Of a stretch of DNA of 64,000 nt, positions 46,406 through 57,282 are shown one piece after another. Below the pieces are notes generated by a model. That model did no database searches. It worked only from the letters and a program-made list of their open reading frames with translations, and was not told the origin of the DNA. This DNA is from Protopterus annectens (lineage: Eukaryota; Chordata; Ceratodontiformes; Protopteridae): positions 228,160,111 through 228,224,110 of the forward strand of contig NC_056740.1 in NCBI RefSeq assembly GCF_019279795.1. The letters are read 5' to 3'. The first letter of the stretch is position 1, and every line of letters begins with the position of its first letter. A program made the position numbers and the translations under genes.

Positions 46406-48732
46406 CAGCAATCTACAAGACCTTTATGGCCATGGTACTCTCCGAAGCATTCAACACACAGGTTGATCTTGCAAGATGGGCATCCCCATGATGGTTCAGC
46501 ACATTTACCCTTGCTGGCACTGTTTTTGCATCTTGATTTCCACCATTTTATCAGAAATTGTGAACCATGCTCAAGTTGGCTCACGGGCTTTGGGACAGTA
46601 ATCTCAGTGCATCTTTTCCTTTTCTTCTAACTGGCAAGGAGGTGCAAGCTTAGTTCCCTTTGAAACTGTAACTGTGTTGCTGGAATGGCACATCTAGAGT
46701 GTGACAGTTGCTGGTGGCTATTACTTTCACAAAATATAATGAAGGCACTGACTATGGCCATATCCCTTAAAAACCAGAACAAGTACAGCCACCACTTGCA
46801 GGCCTTTATGGCAGTTGGATACTGTGTCCTGAGATGATCTGCAAAGTCCCCCCATTCATGTAAGTGTTGTACATGTTTACAACTGGGAGACATTGCACTG
46901 ATGCCTTTGCTCCATGATCCATCACGCTTTCTCCTGTGTGTGCTGGAGACTGACAAGTTTGGGTTACTCTTAGTTGAGAGGAGGAATACTGTGTTGCTGT
47001 TCTTCCATTCAGTAGCCAGCAATGGTCCACTCTGCAACTGCTTGTAGTGCTCTCAATGTGCTTTACTGTTGAATGTTAGAGGCCATCCTGACCTATTGGT
47101 GTGTATGTTTCCACAGCATTATAGACCATCTTGCAGCAATTGCTGTGCCAGCGGGATGGAAGTAAAGAAGTTATCAAAGTAAATGTGATGCTTCTTTCCA
47201 ATCAGTCCCCTAGTTAAGTCAACCACAACTCGATGTGGCAGTCTGACCTCTGTATTCTGCTCCAATTTTCCAGTGTATACCTGGAATTCATGTACATACC
47301 CATTGGTAGAGTATGCCAACACCCACACCTTAATGTCATACCTCTCTGGCTTACCAGGCATAAACTGTCTAAATGGCAAATGTCCACGGAAGCCGACCAT
47401 GGCTTCATCTACAGCTACCTCACAGTGCACATTGTACTGTGTCCTGCATGCATGAAGTACTGCATCCAGTATTGGCCATACATGATGCAGCTTGTCATGA
47501 CTCACAGAGCCCTGTGGTAGGCTCAGGGGGTTGTCGTTGCAGTGGAAATATTGCTGAATTTTTTCAAACCTCTCTCGGGTCATGTACTCAGCTATTGGGA
47601 AGCAACCATATACATTGTGTGTTTCCCAGTGCTGCCTGTACTCAGGAACATGTACAATAGACATGTATATTCTGACAGCTAGAAATATGTGTATGTTTCC
47701 TGGACAGACATGACTCTACTGCTTATCAACCTTGCCTGCTGCAGCCTGCCTCTGTGCAGCATAATGATTGGCTTCATTGGCAATAAGGGTGTACAGCTCC
47801 TCTGGGAACATCAAATTCATGAAGTCCATCTCTGTGCTATTTGAGTTCAAGTTGTTTACAGGGCCTACTGGACCCACAAAGTCATCAATACATACTGCTG
47901 TGAGGCATTTTTCCCACGTGATCTTACGTGGTGGGCATGCTCGGTGTACCTTACTAGGTAACCTGAAGCACTTGGAAATGGAAAGTCCTGTATGGGTCAG
48001 AGATGGTGCTCTTTCATCAGTGTCAGTAGCAACTGTATTACATGAACTTGTTAGTGAGGTACTAACAGACATTCCCTGCTGAGGCACAATCATATCCTTG
48101 CTTGACAAGGAGTTACTTCGACTCAGATCTTGTGGATTTTCTCCATCCCAATCCGCATACTCTGGACTACTCTGAACCTCATGTACAGTGGAAGGAACAT
48201 CCACATCCTTGTCAGCACTTGCACTGTCCTGGACTGTGGAGGACTTCATAGGTCTGTCTGTGATACCATGCCCATTCTTGAACACATATAAAGGCAATTC
48301 ATCGTCTGTGTCAAAATCAGAATGCACTGGGTGACCAGTGGTGTGTGTGCCACCCTTCCTTAACAGTGCAAGTGGTACCTCATCCTAACTATCGTGGTTA
48401 GTTTTGCCATTAGTAGTCAGGTCTGCTGTGGCAAGTCACAGTAGTCCATCTGGAATAGCTAGGACAGTGGCATCATCCATATCACAGGAAATGGCCTTCT
48501 CACTTAGATGTGTGAGTGGAATCTTATTGTCTGTGTCATAATCTTCATCTTCACTCTGGTTGGCATTCCGTTGTGGCTGGAGGTCCATACCAAGGTGTGA
48601 ACCACTGCTGCAACCATCAGAGTCTGTTTCCTCACCCAACAGGTAAATGTTGCTTGATTTCTCCTCAACAGATGGCATCTTCATTGTGGGGGCATGTTGC
48701 TTTTCACTTAAAATTACAGCTGGAAAAGACAA
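46406..48732 (-). pseudogene. piggyBac-family transposase pseudogene
   Basis: Translated on the minus strand: an acidic N-terminus (48732-48436; 48327-47716), an in-frame TAG, then IHIFLAVRIYMSIVHVPEYR and AVDEAMVGFRGHLPF (first catalytic Asp at 47407-47409), ERYDIKVWVLA, IYFDNFFTSIPLAQQLL (second Asp at 47173-47175), a TAA where Tyr is expected (LQDGL-CCGNIHTNR), a TGA, LLATEWKNSNTVFLLST, a frameshift in a G run, DFADHLRTQYP (third Asp near 46846) and CKWWLYLFWFL. The C-terminus has the Cys-rich finger WGCPSCKINLCVECFGEYH and a TGA at 46406. This is a complete piggyBac layout (~700 residues including a long N-terminus). At least five disabling changes make it inactive. The family is cut-and-paste at TTAA sites. 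Confidence 0.93.
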
Positions 48733-49223
48733 CAGTATAGAACATTTTGATGTTATTTACCTGTACAGAAGCATTAAAAAGCAGCACAACACAAACCAAT
48801 ATCGTGACTGTGTGATAACTTAACATGATATGATGTTCAATTCCAGTAGTTCATAAAAATATGAACCATATAACCACGAGTACATTAATATGTATCTTAA
48901 AATACAAAAACATTTTACAAATGTCAGAAAGAAACTGGTGGGGGGGGGGCTGCTTGAAATGACTCCACACAGACAGAAACCCGAATGTGGCTTGTGCATT
49001 CATCAGTGTGATAACGACTTCTACTTATGTAAATAACAGTGGCAGGTGCTGAGAGTTTTACCTGACAAGTGAGAATGAGTCAGTGTTATTTTGTAACTGC
49101 ACTTATTGTTAAAATGTGATAATGACCTGCATTTCATTACTGCAAGGTTCTGCATGCTCAGACACAGGTGATAATTGATAAACATAACCTGTTGAGTGGG
49201 AATTCATTATATTACTTGGTGCA
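48733..49223 (-). other. piggyBac 5' flank shared with the second copy
   Basis: This non-coding stretch upstream of the transposase is repeated at 55950-56428 with few differences, so it belongs to the element or to a duplicated segment. Similarity stops at TTATATTACTTGGT in both. No terminal inverted repeat recognised. Confidence 0.7.
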
Positions 49224-49904
49224 GGTGTTATGTAACATGGACTCATTACCATCTGTTATAAGAAGACTAGAGTAATTCAGTAAAATAGTATAACACTTAT
49301 ATATTACTGAGCACTTGCTCCCACCTAAATACCACACAGTACTGACAGAGCCAGGAAAATTGCCCAGAAAATATGGTTGCTCCATGCTGGTACTAGTGTG
49401 CAAGTAATAACATTTATCTTACTGAGCCAACTGCTGAGTAGAATCAGAAACAGAAATAACAAAGTCAGAAATGTCTAAATTATCTAGGTGATCCATGTAA
49501 GAAATACCCCATAAGTAAAAATTCATTTTATCTCACGTAACCATCCGTCTGGTTACAATAAAACACAGAAGTGAAAAAGGCAAAACTTTTTGTCCAAAAT
49601 ATCTGGTTGAGCTATGCCAAAAATCAACAATATACCTCACGTAGCCTTTCATCCCATCCAAACACATTTTGCCTACATGCTCCATACTGTTTTTTGACCT
49701 AAATGTTGCAGCATACTCTTGTGTCTGTAAATGTATGTTTTTATCATATCCGCATACCTGAAAATATGTTTTGTTCATGTCTTATGAACATGTGTTATTT
49801 GATCCTATTCACCTGGGCTGTGCCTGCGAATGGTCCACTGAGATCAGTGCACTACCCTGATAAACATAAAGTAAATAAAATGGCCAAATGGGTTGTCCAG
49901 TTAT
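49224..49904. other. Spacer, no feature seen
   Basis: AT-rich, no coding or repeat signal recognised. Confidence 0.3.
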
Positions 49905-50424
49905 CCAAAAGCTTTTCCATGACACACTAATGAATTATTTTCCCCAGTAACCCCTTCAGTTGTTTGTGTTGCATATGCACAAGCACCAAAATGATACAAT
50001 AAACTATTTTGCCCAGCGGTCACTTCAACAGTCTGACCATGTATGCGCAAGCACTTCCCTGATACACAATGAATTATTTTCCCCAAGCAACATCTTCATT
50101 AGTATGTCCAGGTATACACATGCACCAAAACGAAACATTCACCCAAGCTACCCCTTCAGTAAAATGTTGAGGTATGAACAATCACCAGAATGAAACATTT
50201 CACCAAACGCCCTTCAGTAACATTTCCTAGTATGTGCAGTCACCAAAATGAGGCATTCACCCAAGCAACCCCTTGAATAAAATGTTGATATATGCACAAG
50301 CACCAGAATGAAATATTTCCCCAAATGACCCTTCAGTAACATTTCCCAGTATGCACAATCACCAACATGAAGCATTCACCCAAGCGACCCCTTCAATAAA
50401 ACAGTTGATGTATGCACAAACTAT
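49905..50424. repeat. ~60-bp minisatellite, about 8 diverged units
   Basis: Units follow the plan: ATTCACCCAAGCGACCCC, TTCAGTAAAATGTTGA, TATGCACAAGCACCAAAATG. Markers fall near 49950, 50020, 50088, 50152, 50211, 50270, 50329 and 50390, every 59-70 bp. The array is cut by a CR1 tail on its right. Confidence 0.82.
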
Positions 50425-50575
50425 AAATTCACCCCAGGAGTTGCACCTGTGTCCCTCTTGGACAGGGGAAATAGGTGCTGATTGTGGAAATAAGAGTAAA
50501 ATGTGGCTAGGCTTGTAAGGGCCTTAGGGTCATTAGCCTAGTTACCTCCTCCTGTGATCCTCTGTTTTGTAAACA
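50425..50575 (+). mobile_element. CR1 LINE 3'-end fragment
   Basis: Reads FTPGVAPVSLLDRGNRC and a stop, then a 3' UTR GGCTAGGCTTGTAAGGGCC ... GTCATTAGCCTAGTTACC. It matches the last codons and tail of the CR1 copies at 37.8 and 40.1 kb. Extreme 5' truncation is normal for this family. Confidence 0.85.
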
Positions 50576-50704
50576 AGACAATGCATCTGTCTGAAACAGC
50601 ATCTTGGTTACGTATCTTGACATAACTTGCTTAGTAACACAGGGTGCACCTTACTTCTGAAGATAGAAAGGTGAAGACAGTGCACTCACACTCAGCCACA
50701 CTTA

Positions 50705-51018
50705 CATACCTCTCAATTGTATAGATTTTCACATAATGTCCAGATTTTTGCCTCATAGTTTTGGTCCGTTTTTCATAAAATTGTGTTTTTTGGAAAATTA
50801 GTGGCAAATAATTAAAGACTGAAGTTAGAAAATAATGACATTTTAGTTTCAGAATTCATAACCTTCAGAAAATTCATGCTAATGCAAAATCTGTTATTCT
50901 ATCAACTTTCTAAGTTTATAAGAACAATATTTAAAAATTGTCCCTATTTTTGGGCCTTTGTCCCACTTTTATTTATGGCTTTGTCCATATTTCTTGCTCT
51001 AGGAGGTTGAGATGTATT
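50705..51018. mobile_element. hAT-like MITE, family CATACCTCTCAAC (third copy)
   Basis: Left end CATACCTCTCAATTG; right end, inverted, AATACATCTCAACCTCC. Internal phrases (CAACTTTCTAAGTTTATAAG, CCTTCAGAAAATTCATGCTA) match the copies at 24.6 and 57.8 kb. No convincing TSD remains. Confidence 0.72.
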
Positions 51019-51117
51019 GACACACACCACCTCGTAGAATAATTAATTTTCTAAATAAAGTGCACTACTGCCTTATAGTTGCACAGAGTATCATAGGCAA
51101 TGTATTACCCTCAGCAT

Positions 51118-51255
51118 CAGTCCATAGCTCTCAAAATCTAACACCAAAAACCTGGACAAAGCAAAAATGAATGGGTTGACCAAGCCCAAAAACAATGACA
51201 ATTTATAAATATTACTCTCATAAACTAAGAAAGTTGCTAGAATAAGAGATCTAGC
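51118..51255. mobile_element. Truncated hAT-like MITE of the same family, inverted
   Basis: CATAGCTCTCAAAATCTAAC, ACCTGGACAAAGC and AACTAAGAAAGTTGCTAGAA match the left half of the element at 16569. The right half is missing. Confidence 0.5.
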
Positions 51256-51427
51256 CATGCCATGCAGTACCATCTTCTGCCTTCCTAATACACCTTCTTT
51301 TTCATTTTCAATGCACCAAGAAACAAATATAAAGCAGCCAAAACAATAGAATACTGCCCCAAATAAACTGTAAGTGTTGAAGCAGTAAATATATGAGTAA
51401 GATATGTAATAGACAGTGCAAAATACC

Positions 51428-51761
51428 TGGGGTTGCCACCTTTTCAAATGCCCAAAGTGGGACATTTTTTTGTAAAAATGTGAGATTTTTCAGGATAAAA
51501 CATACCCATGGCCAATGCAAAGGACAGAACTTCACTTTTTTTGCCAAAATAAAAGCTTATTTTTGTAGCATTTGAGTTGCTTATGCTATTTCAAATGATA
51601 TTTATGTGTATCAGATGCAAAATAACTGTTTTATACAACTATTAAAGAAAACTTAAGAAATATATTTTGTCTTAAAATCTCAGGACATTTGCCATTTTTT
51701 AGTTTTTTTTTTTCGTAGGACACAACTGCCCAAAGAAATAGAGGGACAGTTGGTAACCCTA
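51428..51761. mobile_element. hAT-like MITE, family TRGGGTTRCCA, with 8-bp TSD
   Basis: A 334-bp element; TIRs TGGGGTTGCCACCTTTTC and, inverted, TAGGGTTACCAACTGTCCC. Perfect 8-bp TSD AAAATACC at 51420-51427 and 51762-51769. It differs in sequence from the CATACCTCTCAAC family. No coding capacity. Confidence 0.82.
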
Positions 51762-51769
51762 AAAATACC

Positions 51770-53637
51770 TTCATGTTTAAACAGAATTGTTTTTCTACCT
51801 CACACTTTTTTAAAATGACCATTATTAAATACATAACCTTTTGGAGCAATGACCCTACTAAAATTGGAATAATTACCTTGTGATTCATTTAAAATGAATG
51901 CATCTCTTGGCTGCTAACTTTGCAACCAAGTAAGAAATATATATTGCTTTGCAAAGTAGCTTTAAATATTAAATATAAAAAATTACACAATAATAAACAT
52001 AAAACTATCAGCTTTTTTCATAAACAAATTAAACTTGGTTTAATTCAGCTTTGACAGTCAATGATTAAATATATTTATTAAGCATTAACAACTTATACTG
52101 TTAATCTCTTAGTAGAAGTAAAACGGATCATAAAACTTACTTATAAATAATTTAAAAATTTGGATATATAGCATTTCAGTTAGTCAGTTGGTTAGATAGT
52201 TGCCATTATTAATTGGGTTGGTACAGTGGTCTGCAGACCCTTTTTACATACACCCCAGGCCCAAACTAAATACCAGCAATATCATCACATTCTCTTCTCC
52301 AAGTGGTGGGTGTAACAGGCCATTTCAGAGCAAAGCACCCATTTTCCATGGATGGGCTGATTTTGCCTCACCTCAGATATCTTCACATACATGGTGGCAT
52401 CTGCCTATAGTCAATCTTTCCTTTGAATTTGCTTTTGCTTGCAAACTATATTACCTTATCAAAAGTATATTTTTGGAAGTTTTTTTCTGCATTTACTATG
52501 GGCAGGAAAAGTGCAACTAGTTCCTTATCTTTGTTTGTGTGCTGGTTACTTAAACTTATCTGTTTATATCTGCTCACTGGTGAAATTTTTGAGAGACAAT
52601 ATTTGACAAAAAAGACAAGGCACAGAATCAGGTAAAGAATTTTTGTGGATGGGCAAAGAAGTAGTTTGATAAAAGAGATACCTGAAAGTGGACAGATCCA
52701 TATGTGCAAAGTTAGACGAAAGCACAAGGCACACACTCTCTTTCCGAAGCAGGACCATGTCTCTGCTACTGATACATGTATTGGAACAGCTGTACATTCT
52801 ACCCACACTCCCAAATGTCCATTAAACAACTAATTAGGTAATTACACACTTGTACAAACCCCGGTTCCATAGGCTGGAATACTTCACTGCTTCAAAATAT
52901 CTTCTGGGGAAAACAGGTCTCTGTCATGAACAGATTGGCACAAGAAATAGAGGGATCCAGCAGCAACGCAAGTAAATTCTTCAAATGTTAGAAAAAAAAA
53001 AGAAGGCATATCTGCTGCTGCACCCCTCTATTTATTCTTAAAGAACAATGGAAACACATCTGGGGAGTGGAGTTATACAAGGGGTGGCTTGAATTTTGCT
53101 ACTGTGATTGGCTGCCACTACTTGCTTCAGGGAATTCAGACAGAATCAGCTTGGTGTAAACAGAGGAAAACACAGTGCATGCTAAGCCAATTTACTCAAA
53201 AAATTAAATTTAAGCATATGGTTACTCCACTGTGAAACCTGAGTGCCCTTGTGGAAAGCACTCAGGTAACATCATGCAATTACTAACGTCTAGTAGCTTG
53301 CTCGGATGTAAGCACAGAGGTGCTATGAGATGGTACTAGGGGTTAATGACTTAATTTCAATAGTTACAATAGTGCATTTCTTTTTCTGTCTAGCAGAACC
53401 CACTGTTGGTACATTTTTTTAATACAAGCTACTTTACAAATACATTTTCAACACAAGCACCTGTATAAATCAGTTTGATATACAAATGACATATAATTCT
53501 TTACAAAACTCCAGTTAGCTATGCTGGCATATGTTACACACCCACTGCCCTACTTTCTCCTGGCATAGCTGCCAAAACCTCACATTGTCACATTACCATA
53601 ACTACTCTGGTTCATAGGTAGTTATTATACTTGCATT
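51770..53637. other. Unassigned region
   Basis: No gene or element recognised. Open frames around 52446-52833 lack family motifs and codon structure worth reporting. Confidence 0.3.
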
Positions 53638-53725
53638 GCAGGGGACCACTGAAGAACCCAACTCAAATTTCCAGTTGCCCAAAGCACTCCCTGGTTAAGT
53701 GAATTCCAGGGCAGGGCATAAATAT
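53638..53725 (-). mobile_element. MIR/CORE-like SINE scrap
   Basis: The plus strand GGACCACTGAAGAACCCA ... CAGTTGCCCAAAGCACTCCC ... TGGTTAAGTGAATTCC matches the 3' half of the SINE at 31105 (same order, same orientation). Confidence 0.45.
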
Positions 53726-53938
53726 GAAGCAAAATCAGATATATTCTGGAAAACTGGAAAAGATACGAGAATAATGCCCTATTTAGGCATAGATTGGCGT
53801 GTATTGGCTGTAATAAGTTCCTTTTTTCTGTATTAGAAAAGGTTGATAAGAACCCAAGTGGTGGATCTTGGGAAATAGTCATAAAATTTAAAGTAATGAT
53901 TTGTCAATTACAGCTCAGTGCCTTAGATTCCCAGGGCT

Positions 53939-54045
53939 AAATATATATATATATATATTCATGCACACAAAGACACGCAGCATATCTAGCTAGTTGCCGT
54001 TGACAATATTCTGTAGCTAAAAAAAAATATATTCATAGCTCTTTC
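53939..54045. repeat. Short (TA)n and direct repeat X, left copy
   Basis: (TA)11 is followed by an 88-bp block starting TTCATGCACACAAAGACACG and ending ATTCATAGCTCTTTC (53958-54045). An almost identical block follows another (TA)n at 57193-57282. Confidence 0.88.
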
Positions 54046-54048
54046 ATA

Positions 54049-54652
54049 GGTTTCATAGGTTCATACTAGGCTATCTGCCCTGGGGCAATTATAGGCCTAG
54101 CCCGATTCTGTATGGCTTACGCCACCCCTTGATTTGAGTATACTGTGCCCTTTTTAAGGTTTAGTTTACTGTGCCTCTGTCTAATAGTGACACGGGAGTA
54201 ATCCCTGGGACAAACCTACGATCCCCCATCCACCTATCGAGATTCTTCTTGAAGAGATTCAGTGAGGTGCTCTGCCTCACATGAACTGGAATTCTATTCC
54301 AGAGCAAAGGGAGCTTCTGGGTTATGAACCTGTCCCTCCAGCAAGTTCTATTTATTTCTGTGCTGAGGTTCAAGTCCCTCGAGCGTGTGGCTCTAAGGGA
54401 TTTAGATTTACTGAGGTGGAGCATGTCCATTAATTCTTGACATAGCTTTGTATGTCAGGCATAGATCGCCTCGAAGTAGGCGGTATGCAACTGAGCAAAG
54501 CTGGAGTTTTTTTAACCGAGCAGCATATGGCATCTGTTTGAGACCCTTGATCCTCTTGGTGAGATACTTTTGGGGTCTTTCTAATTGCTGCAGGTGTCGG
54601 GTAAGGTACATCCCAAAAGGGGCATTGTATTCTATGATGGGCCTGATGAGGG
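54049..54652 (-). mobile_element. CR1 LINE 3'-end fragment, antisense
   Basis: The minus strand encodes LSYISLIRPIIEYNAPFGMY, LQQLERPQKYLTKRIKGL, AYRLLRGDLCLTYKAM (54701-54408) and, after a frameshift, LNLSTEINRTCWRDRFITQK, LPLLWNRIPVHVRQ and ITPVSLLDRGT. It ends with (CCTATGAA)n-like sequence at 54049-54065, the CR1 terminal microsatellite. It is directly joined to a PLE fragment at about 54653. Confidence 0.88.
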
Positions 54653-54952
54653 ATATGTAGGAAAGACTATACGTAGGCTCAAAGATCGTATAATCGAACA
54701 TAGATCAGAGATAAATAGACAAATACAGACAAATGCTTTATTTAAGCATATATATGAATTCAGCAACCACACTTTTAAGTTTAGATGTATAGATGTAGTG
54801 CAAGTGGGTGTGAGGGGGGGTGATATTAACAACTTTTTAGATATGAGAGAGCTAGAATGGATAATAAGACTACAAGCTGACACTTTACCTGGTTTGAATG
54901 GTACTTTTACTATTAAACCAGTATTAGTGAAGCGCCAAATGAGTAATTTATA
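54653..54952 (+). pseudogene. PLE GIY-YIG endonuclease (copy C)
   Basis: The open frame reads YVGKTIRRLKDRIIEHRSE, then NALFKHIYEFSNHTFKF, VRGGDINNFLDMRELEWI and PGLNGTFTIKPVL, ending in a stop at 54952. It holds the YIG-type box (YVG), the catalytic Arg region (RRLKDR), the EH pair and the metal-binding Glu (RELEW). Only the GIY strand upstream is lost by truncation. The remaining ~98 codons are intact, the best preserved PLE coding piece here. Confidence 0.85.
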
Positions 54953-55159
54953 ATACACAATTAATTTTGTAGTATAACAAATAATCTTAAGTATATTACC
55001 ATGATGGTTTTTAGAATAAAGGGACTCACACATATTTCCTTACAGAATTTGATGTACTTGATTCCTTTTTTCCTTTTAGTATGTTTTATTGGCTGGTTTG
55101 ATCATGTGATTTTAACTGTTTCCTCTATTTAAATGGATTGAAATGTATAATGTTATATG

Positions 55160-55190
55160 CTGATGAAGGGTTGAGAGCCCGAAAGCTTCA
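55160..55190 (+). other. Hammerhead-core-like motif in PLE 3' UTR (copy C)
   Basis: CTGATGAAGGGTTGAGAGCC then CGAAAGC: both conserved hammerhead boxes (CTGATGA and GAAA) are exact, joined by a GGGT/GCCC stem with loop TGAGA. Stems I and III were not identified with confidence. Confidence 0.5.
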
Positions 55191-55224
55191 TTAAAGCCTG
55201 TGTTTCTGTAACTACTGTGTTCCT

Positions 55225-56428
55225 GCTCTTTCATCAGTGTCAGTAGCAACTGTATTACATGAACTTGTTAGTGAAGTACTAACAGACATTCCCTGCTGAG
55301 GCACAATCATATCCTTGCTTGACAAGGAGCTACTTCGACTCAGATCTAGTGGATTTTCTCCATCCCAATCCACATACACTGGACTACTCTGAACCTCATG
55401 TACAGTGGGAAACACATCCACATCCTTCTCAGCACTTGCACTGTCCTGGACTGTGGAGGACTTCATAGGTCTGTCAGTGATACCATGCCCATTCTTAAAC
55501 AGAGATAAAGGCAATTCATCGTCTGTGTCAAAATCAGAATGCACTGGGTGACCAGTGGTGTGTGTGCCACCCTTCCTTAACAATGCAAGTGGTACCTCAT
55601 CCTAACTATCGTGGTTAGTTTTGCCATTAGTAGTCAGGTCTGCTGTGGCAAGTCACAGTAGTCCATCTGGAATGGCTAGGACAGTGACATCATCCATATC
55701 ACAGGAAATGGCCTTCTCACTTAGATGTGTGAGTGGAATATCATTGTCTGTGTCATAATCTTCATCTTCACTCTGGTTGGCATTCCGTTGTGGCTGGAGG
55801 TCCATACCAAGGTCTGAACCACTGCTGCAACCATCAGAGTCTGTTTCCTCACCCAACAGGTAAATGTTGCTTGATTTCTCCTCAACAGATGGCATCTTCA
55901 TTGTGAGGGCATGTTGCTTTTCACTTAAAATTACAGCTGGAAAAGACAACAGTATAGAACATTTTGATGTTATTTACCTGCACAGAAGCATTAAAAAGCA
56001 GCACAACACAAACCGATATCGTGACTGTGTGATAACTTAACATGCTATGATGTTCAATTCCAGTAGTTCATAAAAATATGAACCATATAACCACAGTGAG
56101 TACATTAAGAAGTATCTTGAAATACAAAAACATTTTACAAATTTCAGAAAGAAAATGGTGGTGGGGGGGCTGCTTGAAATGACTCCACACAGACAGAAAC
56201 CCAAATGTGGCTTGTGCATTCATCAGTGTGATAACGACTTCTACTTGTATAAATAACAGTGGCAGCTGCTGAGAATTTTACCTGACAAGTGAGAATGAGT
56301 CAGTGTTATTTTGTAACTGCACTTATTGTTAAAATGTGATAATGACCTGCATTTCATTACTGCAAGGTTCTGCATGCTCAGACACAGGTGATAACCTGTT
56401 GAGTGGGCATTCATTATATTACTTGGTA
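55225..56428 (-). mobile_element. piggyBac fragment, N-terminal half plus 5' flank (copy 2)
   Basis: About 1.2 kb near-identical to 48009-49223. It encodes the same acidic N-terminus (MSFPAVILSEKQHALTMKMP and the SDFDTDDELPLSLF segment) and shares the same stop positions between the two frames. It ends abruptly in a TDERA segment. It is enclosed by two PLE fragments in the opposite orientation. Confidence 0.9.
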
Positions 56429-56429
56429 T

Positions 56430-57045
56430 AGAGGGTGAGATGTTAAGTTAAGAACAAAGACCAAGGAGTTTGAGTGGATTGTAAGGCTTAGGGCGAATAT
56501 GGAAAAGGTCTTAATGATAAATTGAATATTAAGCCCATTTTATTAGCTAGGGACCTACAAAAGTAGAGATGGTAGATTCATATGCCATGTTACCTTGAGA
56601 TTTTTTGTGTCTATATATGTGTGATATATCCTTATATACAAATTTTTATCTTGTTTTTACTTTATATTATTATTATTATTATTATTATAGTGACAATATT
56701 GTAAGAATTTTATGTAGAAGGTTTTATTTATTTTTGTTTATTATTGCTTTGAAATTGCGAATTACACTGTAATTATGTTGCATTGTGTATACAATGTATT
56801 TATGCCTTAACTATACTTGAATATGAGCCTATGCTGAATGCAATATAACTTCAAGCTTAGAGGGCAGGGCAGTGCATTAGCATAAATGATTGGTTTGATA
56901 GGTATAAATTCTGAAGAGTTTTTTGTTGCATTGTCTGATGAAGTGGCTTAGTCCACGAAAGCGCTCACCTGGTATCTGAATTGTTTTATTAAAGTGTTTT
57001 ATGTTGTATACAGCCGTGGTCTGGTGCCTCCTATATCTATTTTCA

Positions 57046-57046
<1 letters not shown>
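56430..57046 (+). mobile_element. Penelope-like element, 3' end (copy D)
   Basis: Begins in the endonuclease C-terminus: KEFEWIVRLRANMEK, then in a shifted frame KGLNDKLNIKPILLARDLQK and a stop at about 56563. Then an AT-rich 3' UTR with (ATT)n at 56665-56690, a hammerhead-like motif, and an end in (TA)n. A different subfamily from copy C, with the same layout. Confidence 0.78.
56935..56965 (+). other. Hammerhead-core-like motif in PLE 3' UTR (copy D)
   Basis: CTGATGAAGTGGCTTAGTCC then ACGAAAGCGC: exact CTGATGA and GAAA boxes with a GTGG/CCAC stem. A possible stem I partner AATGCAA/TTGCATT lies about 90 nt upstream and at 56925-56932, but spacing is imperfect. Confidence 0.5.
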
Positions 57047-57098
<52 letters not shown>

Positions 57099-57124
57099 AA
57101 CACACACACACACATATATATGTA

Positions 57125-57191
<67 letters not shown>

Positions 57192-57282
57192 CTTCATGCA
57201 CACAAAGACATGCAGCATATCTAGCTAGTTGCCATTGACAATATTTTTCTGTAGCTAAAAACAATATATTCATAGCTCTTTC
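57047..57282. repeat. (TA)n/(CA)n microsatellite and direct repeat X, right copy
   Basis: (TA)n 57049-57093, (CA)n 57100-57114, (TA)n to 57191, then repeat X at 57193-57282, which matches 53958-54045 over about 88 bp. Confidence 0.9.

Larger units (their letters stand above)
54653..55222 (+). mobile_element. Penelope-like element, 3' end (copy C)
   Basis: Contains the GIY-YIG endonuclease from its YIG box onward, a 3' UTR, a hammerhead-like motif and an end at about TTTCTGTAACTACTGTG. It is 5'-truncated exactly at the CR1 junction. Right of it lies the second piggyBac fragment with no spacer. Confidence 0.85.

Noticed and set aside
51091-51465. 124-codon minus-strand frame
   Set aside because: Overlaps two MITE copies; hydrophobic Phe/Tyr-rich sequence without motifs.
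55160-55200. Complete functional hammerhead ribozyme
   Set aside because: Core boxes are exact but stem III would need a U directly after the GCUU/AAGC hairpin and it is absent, so only a core-like motif is claimed.
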